From CAJFUR01 sp904420575 (lineage in GTDB: Bacteria; Actinomycetota; Coriobacteriia; Coriobacteriales; Eggerthellaceae): a stretch of DNA of 64,000 nucleotides. Where the stretch lies: assembly GCA_965119745.1 (NCBI GenBank), contig OZ221973.1:372001-436000 (forward strand). Reading direction: 5' to 3'. The notes beneath the pieces are model-generated. The model made no database searches, was not told the origin of the DNA, and saw only the letters and a program-made list of their open reading frames with translations. Each line of letters begins with the position of its first letter. The stretch's first letter is position 1. This document shows positions 1-8,228 of this stretch, piece after piece. A program made the translations under genes and the position numbers.

Positions 1-1387
1 TCAGCACGATGGAGTCCAAGGGGAAGAAGGTGGACACGACGCCCAGGCCGCCGCCGATGCAGGCGATGATGGCGGGATTGATGGCCACGCCGCCGGCACT
101 CGCGTTCACCGCGGCCACCACGGCCACCATGATGGGGACCACCACGGAAATGACCGGGGGGCCGATGGGGATGAACATGTGCAGGACCAGGGTGATGAGG
201 CACATGGCGAACACCACCAGAAAGACCGGCCACATCTCCACGCCCACGAACACCGAATTGACCAGCCACGTGGCCACGCCGGTTCCCATGAGGCCGGAAG
301 CTAGCACCTGGATGCCGATGACCATCATGATAATCTCCCAGGGGATGTTCTTGTAGAACTCCTCCTTGGTAAGGAGGTTGACGCCCGGAACGAACGCGAT
401 GACGGTGAACGCCAAGGCGACCAGGATGGAGTTGATCTCGGGAATCCAGGTGCTGGCGATCATCAGGCCAAAGGCGATCACGTACCAGACCAAAAGCTTG
501 ATCTCCCTCGTCGTGATCCTCTCGAAGCCCGCAAGCTGGCCTTCCACATTGGCATAGGCTTCCGGGTTGACGTCTTCCAGCTTGAACACCTTCACGATGA
601 ACAGGCTGGAAAGGAACGTGACGGCCAGCGCCAGAGGAATGTTGACGATGCACCACCCCAAGAACGTCACGCGAACGGGCATGGCCGCCTCCAGCATGCC
701 GATGCACAGCATGTTGGACGAATTGCCCAACGGCGTGCCGATGCCGCCGATGAGCGCGGCTGCAGGAATGCCCAGCACGAGCGCCTTCCCCAAGCCGGAA
801 AGCTTCTTGGTGCCTCCGTTCGCCTCCACGATGGACAGGCTGATGCCCACGAAGATGGCGCTTGCCGCAAGGTCGGCGATGAACATGGAGAATATGCCCG
901 TCGCCATCATGAGGCCGATCACGATCTTCGCGCTGTTGCCCTTGGACCACTTCAAGACGAAGTTCGCAACGCGGTATGGGATCGGCGTGGTCATGACCGC
1001 GGCGGTCACGGCAAAGATGAACAGGCAGTAGATGGGCACCATCAGGCTCGATTGGTTGAACACCGACTGCACGACCGTCCCATCGGCCAAGGCCGTCGTC
1101 GCGAACGGCAAGACATCGGTGATCGGAAGCAGCAGGTAGATGAGCACGACGGTGACGATGAACGGAAACGCCTCGCTCACCCACAGGATGATGCAGCAGG
1201 CCAGGATGCCGACTGCCGACATGGCCGTGCGCGAAAGGCCTTCCGGAACGGGACACACGAACTGGAAGAACAGGAACACGGCAGCCGCAACGGCTATCGC
1301 GATCAGACGTTTGCGAGACTTCTCGTGGGCTTTCGTTTCATTTGCACTGATTTCGCGGCCGGAAGCAGCCGCCTCGACATGAGCCAC
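1..1387 (-). CDS. SLC13/DASS-family anion transporter (3' end cut by window)
   Basis: Membrane transporter of the divalent anion:sodium symporter family (SLC13), which moves dicarboxylates, citrate or sulfate. About 462 codons are present and the frame is still open at base 1; family members are about 460-500 residues, so only a little is missing. The translation has repeated hydrophobic helices and ends in a family-like segment with GGGLGVVST and FFPLDS. The start is taken as GTG at 1387 because AGAAGAGGGGG lies just upstream; the first ATG in another frame leads to a short dead-end ORF. It is the third gene of a minus-strand run after a molybdopterin enzyme and a small FeS protein, so it may import that enzyme's substrate. 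Substrate specificity cannot be read from sequence. Confidence 0.85.
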   Translation of the reverse strand, partial: MAHVEAAASGREISANETKAHEKSRKRLIAIAVAAAVFLFFQFVCPVPEGLSRTAMSAVGILACCIILWVSEAFPFIVTVVLIYLLLPITDVLPFATTALADGTVVQSVFNQSSLMVPIYCLFIFAVTAAVMTTPIPYRVANFVLKWSKGNSAKIVIGLMMATGIFSMFIADLAASAIFVGISLSIVEANGGTKKLSGLGKALVLGIPAAALIGGIGTPLGNSSNMLCIGMLEAAMPVRVTFLGWCIVNIPLALAVTFLSSLFIVKVFKLEDVNPEAYANVEGQLAGFERITTREIKLLVWYVIAFGLMIASTWIPEINSILVALAFTVIAFVPGVNLLTKEEFYKNIPWEIIMMVIGIQVLASGLMGTGVATWLVNSVFVGVEMWPVFLVVFAMCLITLVLHMFIPIGPPVISVVVPIMVAVVAAVNASAGGVAINPAIIACIGGGLGVVSTFFPLDSIVL

Positions 1388-1467
1388 TTTGTTTCCCCCT
1401 CTTCTCGTTTCGGCGCGAAGTCCACTGACCGCGCCGCAGGTTCGCAGCGGCAAGGCGCCTTCCCCAA

Positions 1468-1505
1468 GGCCGGCGTCCGCGCGGAACACGTGCGGGACGC
1501 CGGCC
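1468..1505 (-). terminator. Intergenic hairpin between FeS gene and transporter
   Basis: Arms 1468-1478 and 1495-1505 are a perfect 11-bp inverted repeat (GGCCGGCGTCC) with a 16-nt loop. There is no clear T-run, so it may be an attenuator or mRNA-stability element that lowers expression of the transporter relative to the upstream genes. Confidence 0.4.
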
Positions 1506-1520
1506 ACAAGGCGCGCTTGG

Positions 1521-1856
1521 CTAGGGAACGAACACCGCCGCCTTCCGGGGCTTGGCCGCAAGCTTCGCGGCGCATTCCTCGATGGTGCCGTACTCCAGCA
1601 CCTTTGCCTGACAGCACTGCACGCAGGAAGGCAGCTTGCCCTCCGCGATGCGGCTTTCGCACAGATCGCAGAGTTCGGTCGGGTACGCGAGGTAATCCCA
1701 GTGCCACGTGCCGTCTCCGTGCTGGTAGGGACGGTCCTCCAGGACCTTGATCCCGTTTTCGCTTGGGGCGAGCCCCAGATGCGTGCGGCACGCGACCTCG
1801 CAGCTGTGGCAGCCCGAACAGAACTCGAAGTCGATGTAGAGAGCGCCGTGCGACAT
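1521..1856 (-). CDS. Small 4Fe-4S electron-transfer protein
   Basis: A 111-residue iron-sulfur protein that probably passes electrons to the adjacent molybdopterin enzyme. Cysteines 13, 16, 19 and 23 form a ferredoxin CxxCxxCxxxC motif; a second set (63, 66, 78, 81/82) resembles the later motifs of DmsB/NrfC-type subunits. The protein is about half the usual length of DmsB, and has neither signal peptide nor membrane helix, so it should be cytoplasmic. The ATG at 1856 is preferred because AAAGGGG lies 9 nt upstream; ATG 1865 is in frame but too close to that site. It begins 17 bp after the stop of the molybdopterin gene, so the two are surely cotranscribed. Confidence 0.85.
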   Translation of the reverse strand: MSHGALYIDFEFCSGCHSCEVACRTHLGLAPSENGIKVLEDRPYQHGDGTWHWDYLAYPTELCDLCESRIAEGKLPSCVQCCQAKVLEYGTIEECAAKLAAKPRKAAVFVP

Positions 1857-1872
1857 GACGATCATCCCCTTT

Positions 1873-4299
1873 CTATTTCTGCAGGTACTTGTCGGTGGGC
1901 TCGTCGGCCGGGCGCCACTTCTGCTGGACGGTGAACTCCGCCTGGCGGCTCGGCTCCAGGACGATGCCGTTGGCATCGGGATCGTTGGGGCCGCCCAGGT
2001 CGTCCACCTTCCTGATGCTCACCATCATCTGCTTGAAGGTGTTGCCGAAGCCCAGCTTGCCGTTCACGCTGTTGGGCATCAGCATGTTGACGTTGGACTT
2101 CCAGTTGCCGTAGAGGTTGGGGGCGTCCGCCTCCTGCTCCGGATACCAGAAGCCGTGCATGCAGTGGACGACGCCCTTCTTCATGGTGGGGGTGACGCGC
2201 GCCTTCTGGCGGATATGCCCATAAGGCGAGGAGATTTCCACCCAGTCCCCCTCTTCGATGCCGAAGTCCTGGGCGTCTTCCGAATTGATGTCGATCATCG
2301 GCCAGGGCGTTATCTTGCGCAGCGACGGCACCTGCTTGTGCTCGGAATGGAAGAAGTTCTGCTCTCGTGCGCCGGTGATCATCATGAACGGGTAGTCCTC
2401 GCTCAGGTTCGGCAGGGTGTCCGGACCGTACACGGGCGGCTCGTAGTAAGGCAGAGGGTCTTCGCCCCAGTTCTTGTACATCAGGGAGTACAGCTCCACC
2501 CGACCGGTGGTCGTCGGGAATCCCGGCTGACCGTCAGGGCGCAGCTTGCCGATCTTGTACTTGTAGTACGGCTCCTCGGACATGACGACCACCTTCTCGC
2601 GCAGCTCCTTGAAAGGAAGCCAGCTGCGCATGACGTGGAAGTTGTCGTAGTCTTCCTGGGTCTGGAAGCGGTTCCAGAATTCGGGGTGGGTCTTCTTGCC
2701 CACCATCATCATGATCTCGATGTCGCTCTTGCATTCGCCCACTTGGATGCACTTGTTCTGCGCTCCGTAGAAGGAGGCGTTGGACGCGTAGTGGGTGGCC
2801 ACCATGCCGTCGTGCTCGATGGTGGAGGACACCGGCAAGACGACGTCGCACACGCCCATGATGGTGGGGTTCATGAAGCAGTCGCAGGCGAAGTTGAAGT
2901 CAAGCTTCTTGAGCGCCTCGTACCAGCGCTGCGGCTCCGCGGAGATCGCCGTGCCCACGGGGTTCGACGAAACGTAGCCGGCCATGTGTACCTTGTAGGG
3001 CTTCTCGGTCTCGAGCGCCTTGAGGAACTCGTCAGGATGGGCGGTCCACATGACGGCGCCCACCGCCGGGTACTTGTCCACGCCGATGCGCTTGGTCTCC
3101 CACATCTCTTCGGTCATGAGGCCGTTCTTCAGAGCGACGGCCAGGGTGGAGTCCTTTTTGTCCTCCACTTTCTTGCTGGCGTCCCGCGCCTTGCCACCGT
3201 CGACGCGGTTGCCGCCGTCGTCGTTCATGCCCAGCGTGGTGCCCCCCGGGGCGTCGATGAAGCCGGTGATGGTCATGAGCGCGATGAGGCACTGGCCCAG
3301 CTGCGTGCCGTTGGGGTTCTCGTCGACGGCGAGACCCCAGGCCAAAGACGAGGGCTTGGCGGAGCCGTACATCCGGGCGGCCTTCCAGATGAGCTCTTCG
3401 TCGACGCCGCAGATCTCTGCGGCGCGGGAAGGAGGCATCTCCTTGCAGCGCTCGGCCAGTTCGTCGTAGCCGTAGGTCCACGCGTCTATCCATTCGCGGT
3501 CCACCAGGCCTTCCTTGTCCATGACGTGGATCCAGGCCATGGCCATGGCGGTGTCGGTGCCCGGCTTCACCTGCAGCACTATCTCCGAGCGGGTGCCAAG
3601 CCACGTCATGCGAGGGTCGACGCAGATGAGCTTCGTGCCGAACTGGCGCATCATTTCGATGACGGCGTGGCCATACATGCCGTCCGGGTTGGAGCGAAGG
3701 GGTTCCTTGCCCCACAGCACCACGACCTCGGGAGGCACGAATTCGTCATGCTCGTACCGGTCGGCGAACTTCTGGGCGTAGTCGATTTCGGGATAGCCGC
3801 CGCCCAGCATGAACGCCGTGTTGGAAATGCGCGGACCATAACACGACCAACCGGCCTGGGCGTACACCGCGTTAGGGGAGCCGAAGACCAGGTTGGCCCA
3901 CTGGGTGTACCAGTAGTTCGCCTCGCGGCCGGTGCCGCCGAAGACCGCGATGGTCTCGGCGCCGTACTTCTCGATGATCTCGTTGGCGGCGTTCGCCACC
4001 AGGTCGGTGGCCTCGTCCCACGAGCAGCGTTCCCACTTGTCAAGCCCGCGGTCTTCCTTCGCGCGCTTCATGGGATGGACGATGCGGTCCGGATGGTAGA
4101 TGTACTCGGTCAAAGCCAGGCATCGCGGGCACAGCGAGCCCTTGGTGATAGGGTGTTCCGGATCGCCCTCCACCTCCGTCACCACGCCGTCCTTCACATG
4201 CACCTGAAGCCCACATCCCACCGGATGGCATCCCGGAGGGGACCAGGCACAGGTCCGGAAGATGGTCTCTTCCCCCTCTTGCCTCTTCCACTCGCTCAT
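1873..4299 (-). CDS. Cytoplasmic bis-MGD molybdopterin oxidoreductase, catechol-dehydroxylase-like
   Basis: 808-residue catalytic subunit of the DMSO-reductase superfamily. The N-terminus carries cysteines 17, 24, 29 and 57 for a 4Fe-4S cluster; Cys153 in WSCYGPR is in the usual place for the molybdenum ligand; the C-terminal third has a molydopterin-dinucleotide-binding domain (TGAREQNFFHSEHK region). No Tat signal is visible, so the enzyme should act in the cytoplasm. Overall form (soluble catalytic subunit, tiny FeS partner, transporter, LysR regulator) matches loci of the catechol dehydroxylases known from Eggerthella and Gordonibacter, which remove the para-hydroxyl of dietary and host catechols; acetylene hydratase is a more distant relative. 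The substrate is not determinable here. Start ATG 4299 follows a strong AGGAGG site. Confidence 0.88.
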   Translation of the reverse strand: MSEWKRQEGEETIFRTCAWSPPGCHPVGCGLQVHVKDGVVTEVEGDPEHPITKGSLCPRCLALTEYIYHPDRIVHPMKRAKEDRGLDKWERCSWDEATDLVANAANEIIEKYGAETIAVFGGTGREANYWYTQWANLVFGSPNAVYAQAGWSCYGPRISNTAFMLGGGYPEIDYAQKFADRYEHDEFVPPEVVVLWGKEPLRSNPDGMYGHAVIEMMRQFGTKLICVDPRMTWLGTRSEIVLQVKPGTDTAMAMAWIHVMDKEGLVDREWIDAWTYGYDELAERCKEMPPSRAAEICGVDEELIWKAARMYGSAKPSSLAWGLAVDENPNGTQLGQCLIALMTITGFIDAPGGTTLGMNDDGGNRVDGGKARDASKKVEDKKDSTLAVALKNGLMTEEMWETKRIGVDKYPAVGAVMWTAHPDEFLKALETEKPYKVHMAGYVSSNPVGTAISAEPQRWYEALKKLDFNFACDCFMNPTIMGVCDVVLPVSSTIEHDGMVATHYASNASFYGAQNKCIQVGECKSDIEIMMMVGKKTHPEFWNRFQTQEDYDNFHVMRSWLPFKELREKVVVMSEEPYYKYKIGKLRPDGQPGFPTTTGRVELYSLMYKNWGEDPLPYYEPPVYGPDTLPNLSEDYPFMMITGAREQNFFHSEHKQVPSLRKITPWPMIDINSEDAQDFGIEEGDWVEISSPYGHIRQKARVTPTMKKGVVHCMHGFWYPEQEADAPNLYGNWKSNVNMLMPNSVNGKLGFGNTFKQMMVSIRKVDDLGGPNDPDANGIVLEPSRQAEFTVQQKWRPADEPTDKYLQK

Positions 4300-4332
4300 C
4301 GTTACCTCCTCGTACTCGTTTCGCTCGCCTAC

Positions 4333-4367
4333 GCGGGTTCGCGGAGATCCCGAGAACCCGCTGTCAA
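4333..4367 (-). promoter_or_regulatory. Promoter/operator candidate of the molybdopterin operon
   Basis: Reading the minus strand, a consensus -35 (TTGACA, 4367-4362) is followed at once by an inverted repeat, arms 4350-4361 and 4333-4344 (GCGGGTTCTCGG / CCGCGAACCCGC, one mismatch). No good -10 is visible at 17 bp, which is typical of activator-dependent promoters. The dyad is a plausible LysR binding site. Confidence 0.4.
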
Positions 4368-4450
4368 GTATGCCTGCGCTCGACGGAACGAGGGAGAGAC
4401 CAGAAATGTGCTTCCAAGCCCTATGAGGGGAAGGCCGTCAAATTGAATTT

Positions 4451-4680
4451 GTCACCGGCAGGGCGAAGGCGGGCGCATGCACGCGTCTCGCCGAGGTCAC
4501 CGGCGGGGCGAAGGCGGGCGCATGCACGCGTCTCGCCGAGGTCACCGGCGGGGCGAAGGCGGGCGCATGCACGCGTCTCGCCGAGGTCACCGGCGGGGCG
4601 AAGGCGGGCGCATGCACGCGTCTCGCCGAGGTCACCGGCGGGGCGAAGGCGGGCGCATGCACGCGTCTCGCCGAGGTCAC
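4451..4680. repeat. Five tandem copies of a 45-bp repeat
   Basis: Units start at 4451, 4496, 4541, 4586 and 4631 with exactly 45 bp period, and the first 5 bases recur at 4676. Copies are identical except one base in the first (ggca for ggcg). Each unit contains the palindromes GCATGC and ACGCGT. The array begins four bases past the first base of the LysR stop region and lies between that gene and the molybdopterin promoter. Because 45 is a multiple of three, the array is open in several frames and makes long artefactual ORFs. No spacers, so not CRISPR. Near-identity suggests recent, length-variable expansion. Confidence 0.97.
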
Positions 4681-5552
4681 GAGCAAGAATAGCTCTTCCT
4701 GAGCCCCTGGATGAACCGCATGACGGTCGCCTGGTGCTTCGACTGCGGGGGATACAGGACGTAGATGCACCAGTCGTAGCGCGGGTCGTCCAAAGGCAGG
4801 GCGCGCATGCCTGCAGGAAGGCTTTCGACGAACACGCTGGTGGCGATCCCTACCGCCTCGTTGCGCTTGATCCCGTACAGCGTCGAGGAAGTGGTGGCCA
4901 CCGATATGTTGGAGAAGTCGTATCCCAAAGCGTTCAGCTGGGCGAACAGCGGCTCGTATTGGAACGCCGATTCTGACATGATCTGAAGCCGCTGGGTCCT
5001 CAGGTCGAAGATGGACAGCTGGGACTTCTGAGCCAGCGGCGAGTGCTCGTTCACGATGGCATAGGCCTTCAGATGGCCTATCTCTTCGAAATTGCAGTCG
5101 TCGAAGCCGCGACGCATGCACAAGGCCAGGCCGACGTCCGCTTCGCCGGAGCAGACGGCGCGGTAGCAGTCCTCGCATCCCATCTCGAACAGGTTGATCC
5201 ATCGGTCGAACTTGAAGATGAACGATTCCGTCTCTTCGGGTATCTTGGACAGGAGGTTGTACGTCACCGCGATGCTCAGGCCCTCCCCCGTCGAAGACGT
5301 GGCGGCAAACAGGGCCTGCAACGAGTCCACGCGGCTCACGATGTCGTCGGCGTGGCAGGCGACCTGCTGCCCCGCCGACGTCAGCTCCACGCCGTTGCCC
5401 TTTCGCTCGAACAGCGTGATGCCGAGTTCCCGCTCCAAGACGTTCATGGCGTGAGCGATGTTCTGACGGGACGTGAAGCACTGTTTGGCGGCCCGAGAGA
5501 AGTTCGAGCAGTTGGCGGCTGCCAAAAAATACCGCAGTTGCTGGATCTCCAT
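4677..5552 (-). CDS. LysR-family transcriptional regulator
   Basis: 291-residue LysR regulator. The winged HTH occupies about residues 1-60 (MEIQQLRYFLAAANCSNFSR, then AKQCFTSRQNIAHAMNVLE); the rest is the periplasmic-binding-protein-like effector domain. Start ATG 5552 has AAGGTGG upstream. It reads in the same direction as the molybdopterin enzyme operon 380 bp downstream, and is the obvious candidate for its substrate-responsive control. Its stop codon overlaps the right edge of the 45-bp repeat array. LysR regulators near catechol-dehydroxylase-type genes are common in this family; the effector here is unknown. Confidence 0.9.
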   Translation of the reverse strand: MEIQQLRYFLAAANCSNFSRAAKQCFTSRQNIAHAMNVLERELGITLFERKGNGVELTSAGQQVACHADDIVSRVDSLQALFAATSSTGEGLSIAVTYNLLSKIPEETESFIFKFDRWINLFEMGCEDCYRAVCSGEADVGLALCMRRGFDDCNFEEIGHLKAYAIVNEHSPLAQKSQLSIFDLRTQRLQIMSESAFQYEPLFAQLNALGYDFSNISVATTSSTLYGIKRNEAVGIATSVFVESLPAGMRALPLDDPRYDWCIYVLYPPQSKHQATVMRFIQGLRKSYSCS

Positions 5553-5695
5553 GGTTCCACCTTAGAACGAAACGACCGGATTCCCCCACGCCCGACGCTC
5601 GCGTTCACGCGCCCCGGCACCTCGCGCCGTCCCAACCTGCGTGCACCCACGATTATAGACGCTTGAAGCATCGGCCGGTAAGGAGAACGGCGGCA

Positions 5696-5842
5696 TTATT
5701 TCTCCGGCTTGACGACGCGCTTCTTCCTGTCGGGGACGCCCGGAGGAAGCACGTCTTTGGGCTTTTCGGCCTTGATTTGTCCCGTGACGGTTCGCCCGCA
5801 CCTTCCGCAAAACGAGCAAAAGGCACCACACTGACTCGACAT
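5696..5842 (-). CDS. 48-residue Cys-rich small protein, unknown function
   Basis: A short ORF with four cysteines packed in its first 15 residues (QCGAFCSFCGRCG, Cys5, 9, 12, 15) followed by a lysine/proline-rich tail. The ATG at 5842 has an excellent ribosome binding site (AGGGGAGGA, 6 nt spacing), which is why I call it real rather than the longer overlapping ORF. The cysteine pattern could bind zinc or an iron-sulfur cluster. It lies upstream of, and reads with, the LysR gene. I do not recognise the family. Confidence 0.55.
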   Translation of the reverse strand: MSSQCGAFCSFCGRCGRTVTGQIKAEKPKDVLPPGVPDRKKRVVKPEK

Positions 5843-6114
5843 GACGCATCCTCCCCTTCGGGTGCGACGGCATTTTCCGTGCACCCGCATGATAGCACCA
5901 TCGGCACCTGGCGACGCGCGCGAAGGCGAGGCTGGGCGCCTGGCTGCGCGGCACGAAGGCGAGGCTGCCAGGAGACGCGCAGCGCGGCGAACCACCGTCG
6001 GAGACGCGCGGCGAAGGAGAGGAGGGCGCCCGTGAAGAGGACGCGCCCTGTCATGGCGGCCGGTTTTGCGGTATGCTGGCAGAATAAAGGCGTGCACTTC
6101 CCGGGGAGGGGATC

Positions 6115-7002
6115 ATGGACATACGCCAGATCGAGTATTTCATAGCCGCTGCACAAAGGGGCAATTTCACCAAGGCGGCCGAGGACCTGTTCATCACGCG
6201 CCAGGCGCTCAGCAAGGCAGTGCGAAACCTGGAACACGAAACGGGACTCACGCTCATGGACAACAAGGACGGACGCCTGGAGTTGACCGCCGAAGGGCGG
6301 ATGCTGTTCGACGACGCCGAACCCGTGGTCGCAGCCTACCGCAACCTGGAGGAACGCTACGCGAACACCGTCAAGCACCCGCCGGTGCGCCAGACGCTCG
6401 CCGTGTCCATGGCGCACGGCACGGCCCAGTCCATGCCCCGCAACACGATCGACGCGTTTTGCATGGACCACCCCGACGTCCTGTTGTCGGTGGAGGAAGT
6501 GACCACCGAGGCCGCGCTTGGCATGGCCCGCTCGGGCGAATCGGACATCAGCCTGGTGGGCTCGGCGCCGCCGTACTTGGGCGGGTTCGACCTCATGCTG
6601 GTGGTGGAGACGGGCACCTACGTGTTCGTGCCCCGCGAAAGCCCGCTCGCTGCGCGGAAGCGGCTCGCCGCCGCCGACATCGAAGGCCAGCCCTTCGTCA
6701 CGTTCGGCAAACGCAACCACCTGCACCGCTTCTTCGTGGAAACATGCGAGGCAGCCGGCGTGAAACCCAACATCATCATGACCACGTCCGACGCGCACCT
6801 GCTCGTGCGCACCGCCGAACAGCAGCAGGCGTGCTATTTCGGCTTCCCACCCCACATCGAACTCGTCGAATCGCCCACGCACGTTCTGGTCCCGCTGGAC
6901 TTGAACACCGAGACGGTCTTCGGCACCTATGCCGTGAAGCGGCAGGGCGCCGCCCTGTCGTCATCCGCCCGCGCGTTCTGGGATTTCCTGGCGAAGGTGT
7001 AG
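6115..7002 (+). CDS. LysR-family transcriptional regulator
   Basis: 295-residue LysR regulator: N-terminal winged HTH (MDIRQIEYFIAAAQRGNFTK, AEDLFITRQALSKAVRNLE) and an effector-binding domain from about residue 90. Start ATG 6115 is preceded by GGGAGGGG. It is transcribed away from the small Cys-rich gene and the first LysR, and no other plus-strand gene follows before the ferritin (convergent), so its target may be the divergent genes on its left. It is only distantly similar to the other LysR regulators in the window. Confidence 0.9.
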   Translation: MDIRQIEYFIAAAQRGNFTKAAEDLFITRQALSKAVRNLEHETGLTLMDNKDGRLELTAEGRMLFDDAEPVVAAYRNLEERYANTVKHPPVRQTLAVSMAHGTAQSMPRNTIDAFCMDHPDVLLSVEEVTTEAALGMARSGESDISLVGSAPPYLGGFDLMLVVETGTYVFVPRESPLAARKRLAAADIEGQPFVTFGKRNHLHRFFVETCEAAGVKPNIIMTTSDAHLLVRTAEQQQACYFGFPPHIELVESPTHVLVPLDLNTETVFGTYAVKRQGAALSSSARAFWDFLAKV

Positions 7003-7020
7003 GAAGGCATGGGAAAGGAA

Positions 7021-7056
7021 GACGGCCCGCGCCCTTCGCGAAGGGCGCGGGCCGTC
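7021..7056. terminator. Perfect 18-bp palindromic hairpin after LysR
   Basis: GACGGCCCGCGCCCTTCG and its exact complement abut with no loop bases beyond the turn. It sits 19 bp after the LysR stop and faces the ferritin gene from the other side, so it can serve both strands. There is no T-run. Confidence 0.6.
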
Positions 7057-7207
7057 GCACGAGCGCCGGTCAATCCGTCAGCCGAAGTTCAGGAGCCGCT
7101 TCGCGACCGTCAGCGGACCTGATGGAACGCATCCCCGGTACGCATCCCCCGTCCCATGTACCAGGCGGAGGCTCGTTGCAGGCCCGGACATCGACCGAGG
7201 CGAAAGG

Positions 7208-7726
7208 CTATTCCGCCGTCGCCAGAGGGCTCGGCACCGCATAAGTGCGGGCGGCGAACTCCTGGTCCAGGTCGTAGAGCGCCTTGGCGTCCGACCCGAA
7301 CAGCTTCATGCGCGTGATCATGTCGTCGGCATTGTCTTCCTCTTCCATCTGCTCTTCGATGAACCAGTCGAGGAACTTCATGGTGCGGTAGTCCTTGGCC
7401 TCGTGCGCTGCGGCGTAGATGTCGTTGATGAGCGCCGTCACGTACTTCTCGTGTTCGAGTGCGGCTTCCAGGGGTTCGAGGTAGTTCGTGAAGGTCTTGT
7501 CGGGCTGGTCGATGGCCAGAAGCTTCACCTTGCAACCGTTGTCGTGCAGGTAGTTGCGGAAGATGAGGGCATGGTCGCGCTCCTCCTGCGCCTGGATCTC
7601 GTACCAGTTGCAGAAGCCGGAAAGGCCCTCCTCGTCATAGTAGTCGGCGAACGAAAGATACAGGTAGGCCGAATACAGTTCCTTGTTGATCTGGTCGTTC
7701 AGCAGTTCGTACACGCGATCGTCCAT
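7208..7726 (-). CDS. ftn: Ferritin (iron storage)
   Basis: 172-residue non-heme ferritin that oxidises Fe(II) and stores ferric iron in a 24-subunit shell in the cytoplasm. The family pattern is visible: NDQINKELYSAYLYLS with the first ferroxidase glutamate, the EERDHALIF helix, and FIEEQMEEEDNADDM in the fourth helix. Length fits prokaryotic ferritins of the FtnA type. The ATG at 7726 is chosen because AAGGAGG stands directly upstream; the open frame extends to 8230 but that part has no ferritin similarity. Single-gene unit with convergent LysR downstream. Confidence 0.93.
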   Translation of the reverse strand: MDDRVYELLNDQINKELYSAYLYLSFADYYDEEGLSGFCNWYEIQAQEERDHALIFRNYLHDNGCKVKLLAIDQPDKTFTNYLEPLEAALEHEKYVTALINDIYAAAHEAKDYRTMKFLDWFIEEQMEEEDNADDMITRMKLFGSDAKALYDLDQEFAARTYAVPSPLATAE

Positions 7727-8228
7727 GATGCCTCCTTGGTCTGGCCGCGCACCGCACGTGCTGCGGCATCGGTGATGTGTCGCATCAATGATATCGTTTT
7801 TCCCACAAAACGCGGGCCGGACGAGCCGAGCCTCAAGGAAAAACAACACCGCCCCGCCACGGCGCGCATCGCACGGGCGGCGGGCCCGACGATCGCACAG
7901 GCCAGCAGCAGGTCGTTCCCTGGTGCCCGCCGTCCGCGCGTGTTCGCGCGGACGGCGGGCGGGTGCCATGCGGCCACGTGGCGGTCGGGCCGTGGCGGGG
8001 AGCGCGGGCGGCGGCCGTGCCCCCTTCGTTATCAGCAGGATTCCCTCGATCTGTGTAGTTTTCCAAACCGTCACCCCACCGTTGACTTTAGATACTAAAC
8101 TTTCTCTCCGAACAACGAGAAACCACCCGTTCGGCACAAGGGCGCCCGGCGTTGCTTCTGCGGCGAGAGCGCTGCAGACCCGCCCCGGCGAAGGGAAGTC
8201 CCGCCGAGCTGAGAAAGGCTGTTGGCCC
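7727..8228. other. Divergent intergenic region, ferritin / ABC exporter
   Basis: No gene seen. It contains a perfect 16-bp hairpin with TGTT loop (7925-7960) in GC-rich DNA and, further right, a TTGACT hexamer (8082) overlapping a small palindrome TTTAG-ATA-CTAAA (8087-8099). The latter could be part of the exporter promoter or an operator, but no convincing -10 follows. Confidence 0.5.
7925..7960. terminator. Perfect hairpin, arms 7925-7940 / 7945-7960
   Basis: GCCCGCCGTCCGCGCG pairs exactly with the second arm around a TGTT loop. It lies between two divergent genes, so a terminator role is not obvious; it may be a 5' leader structure of either. Confidence 0.45.

Noticed and set aside
1855..4446. 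863-codon plus-strand ORF opposite the molybdopterin gene
   Set aside because: It is the antisense shadow of a clearly conserved enzyme; its translation is dominated by Val/His/Arg/Leu with no domain, a common artefact in high-GC DNA.
4451..4680. Tandem repeats as a CRISPR array
   Set aside because: Units are directly abutting with no spacers, and no cas genes are in the window.
4443..4976. ORFs on both strands made of 15-residue repeats across the tandem array
   Set aside because: They exist only because the 45-bp unit lacks stops in several frames; no ribosome site, and they run into LysR antisense sequence.
7925..7960. GC-rich hairpin as a tRNA or other structured RNA gene
   Set aside because: It is a single simple stem without cloverleaf arms or any conserved RNA motif.
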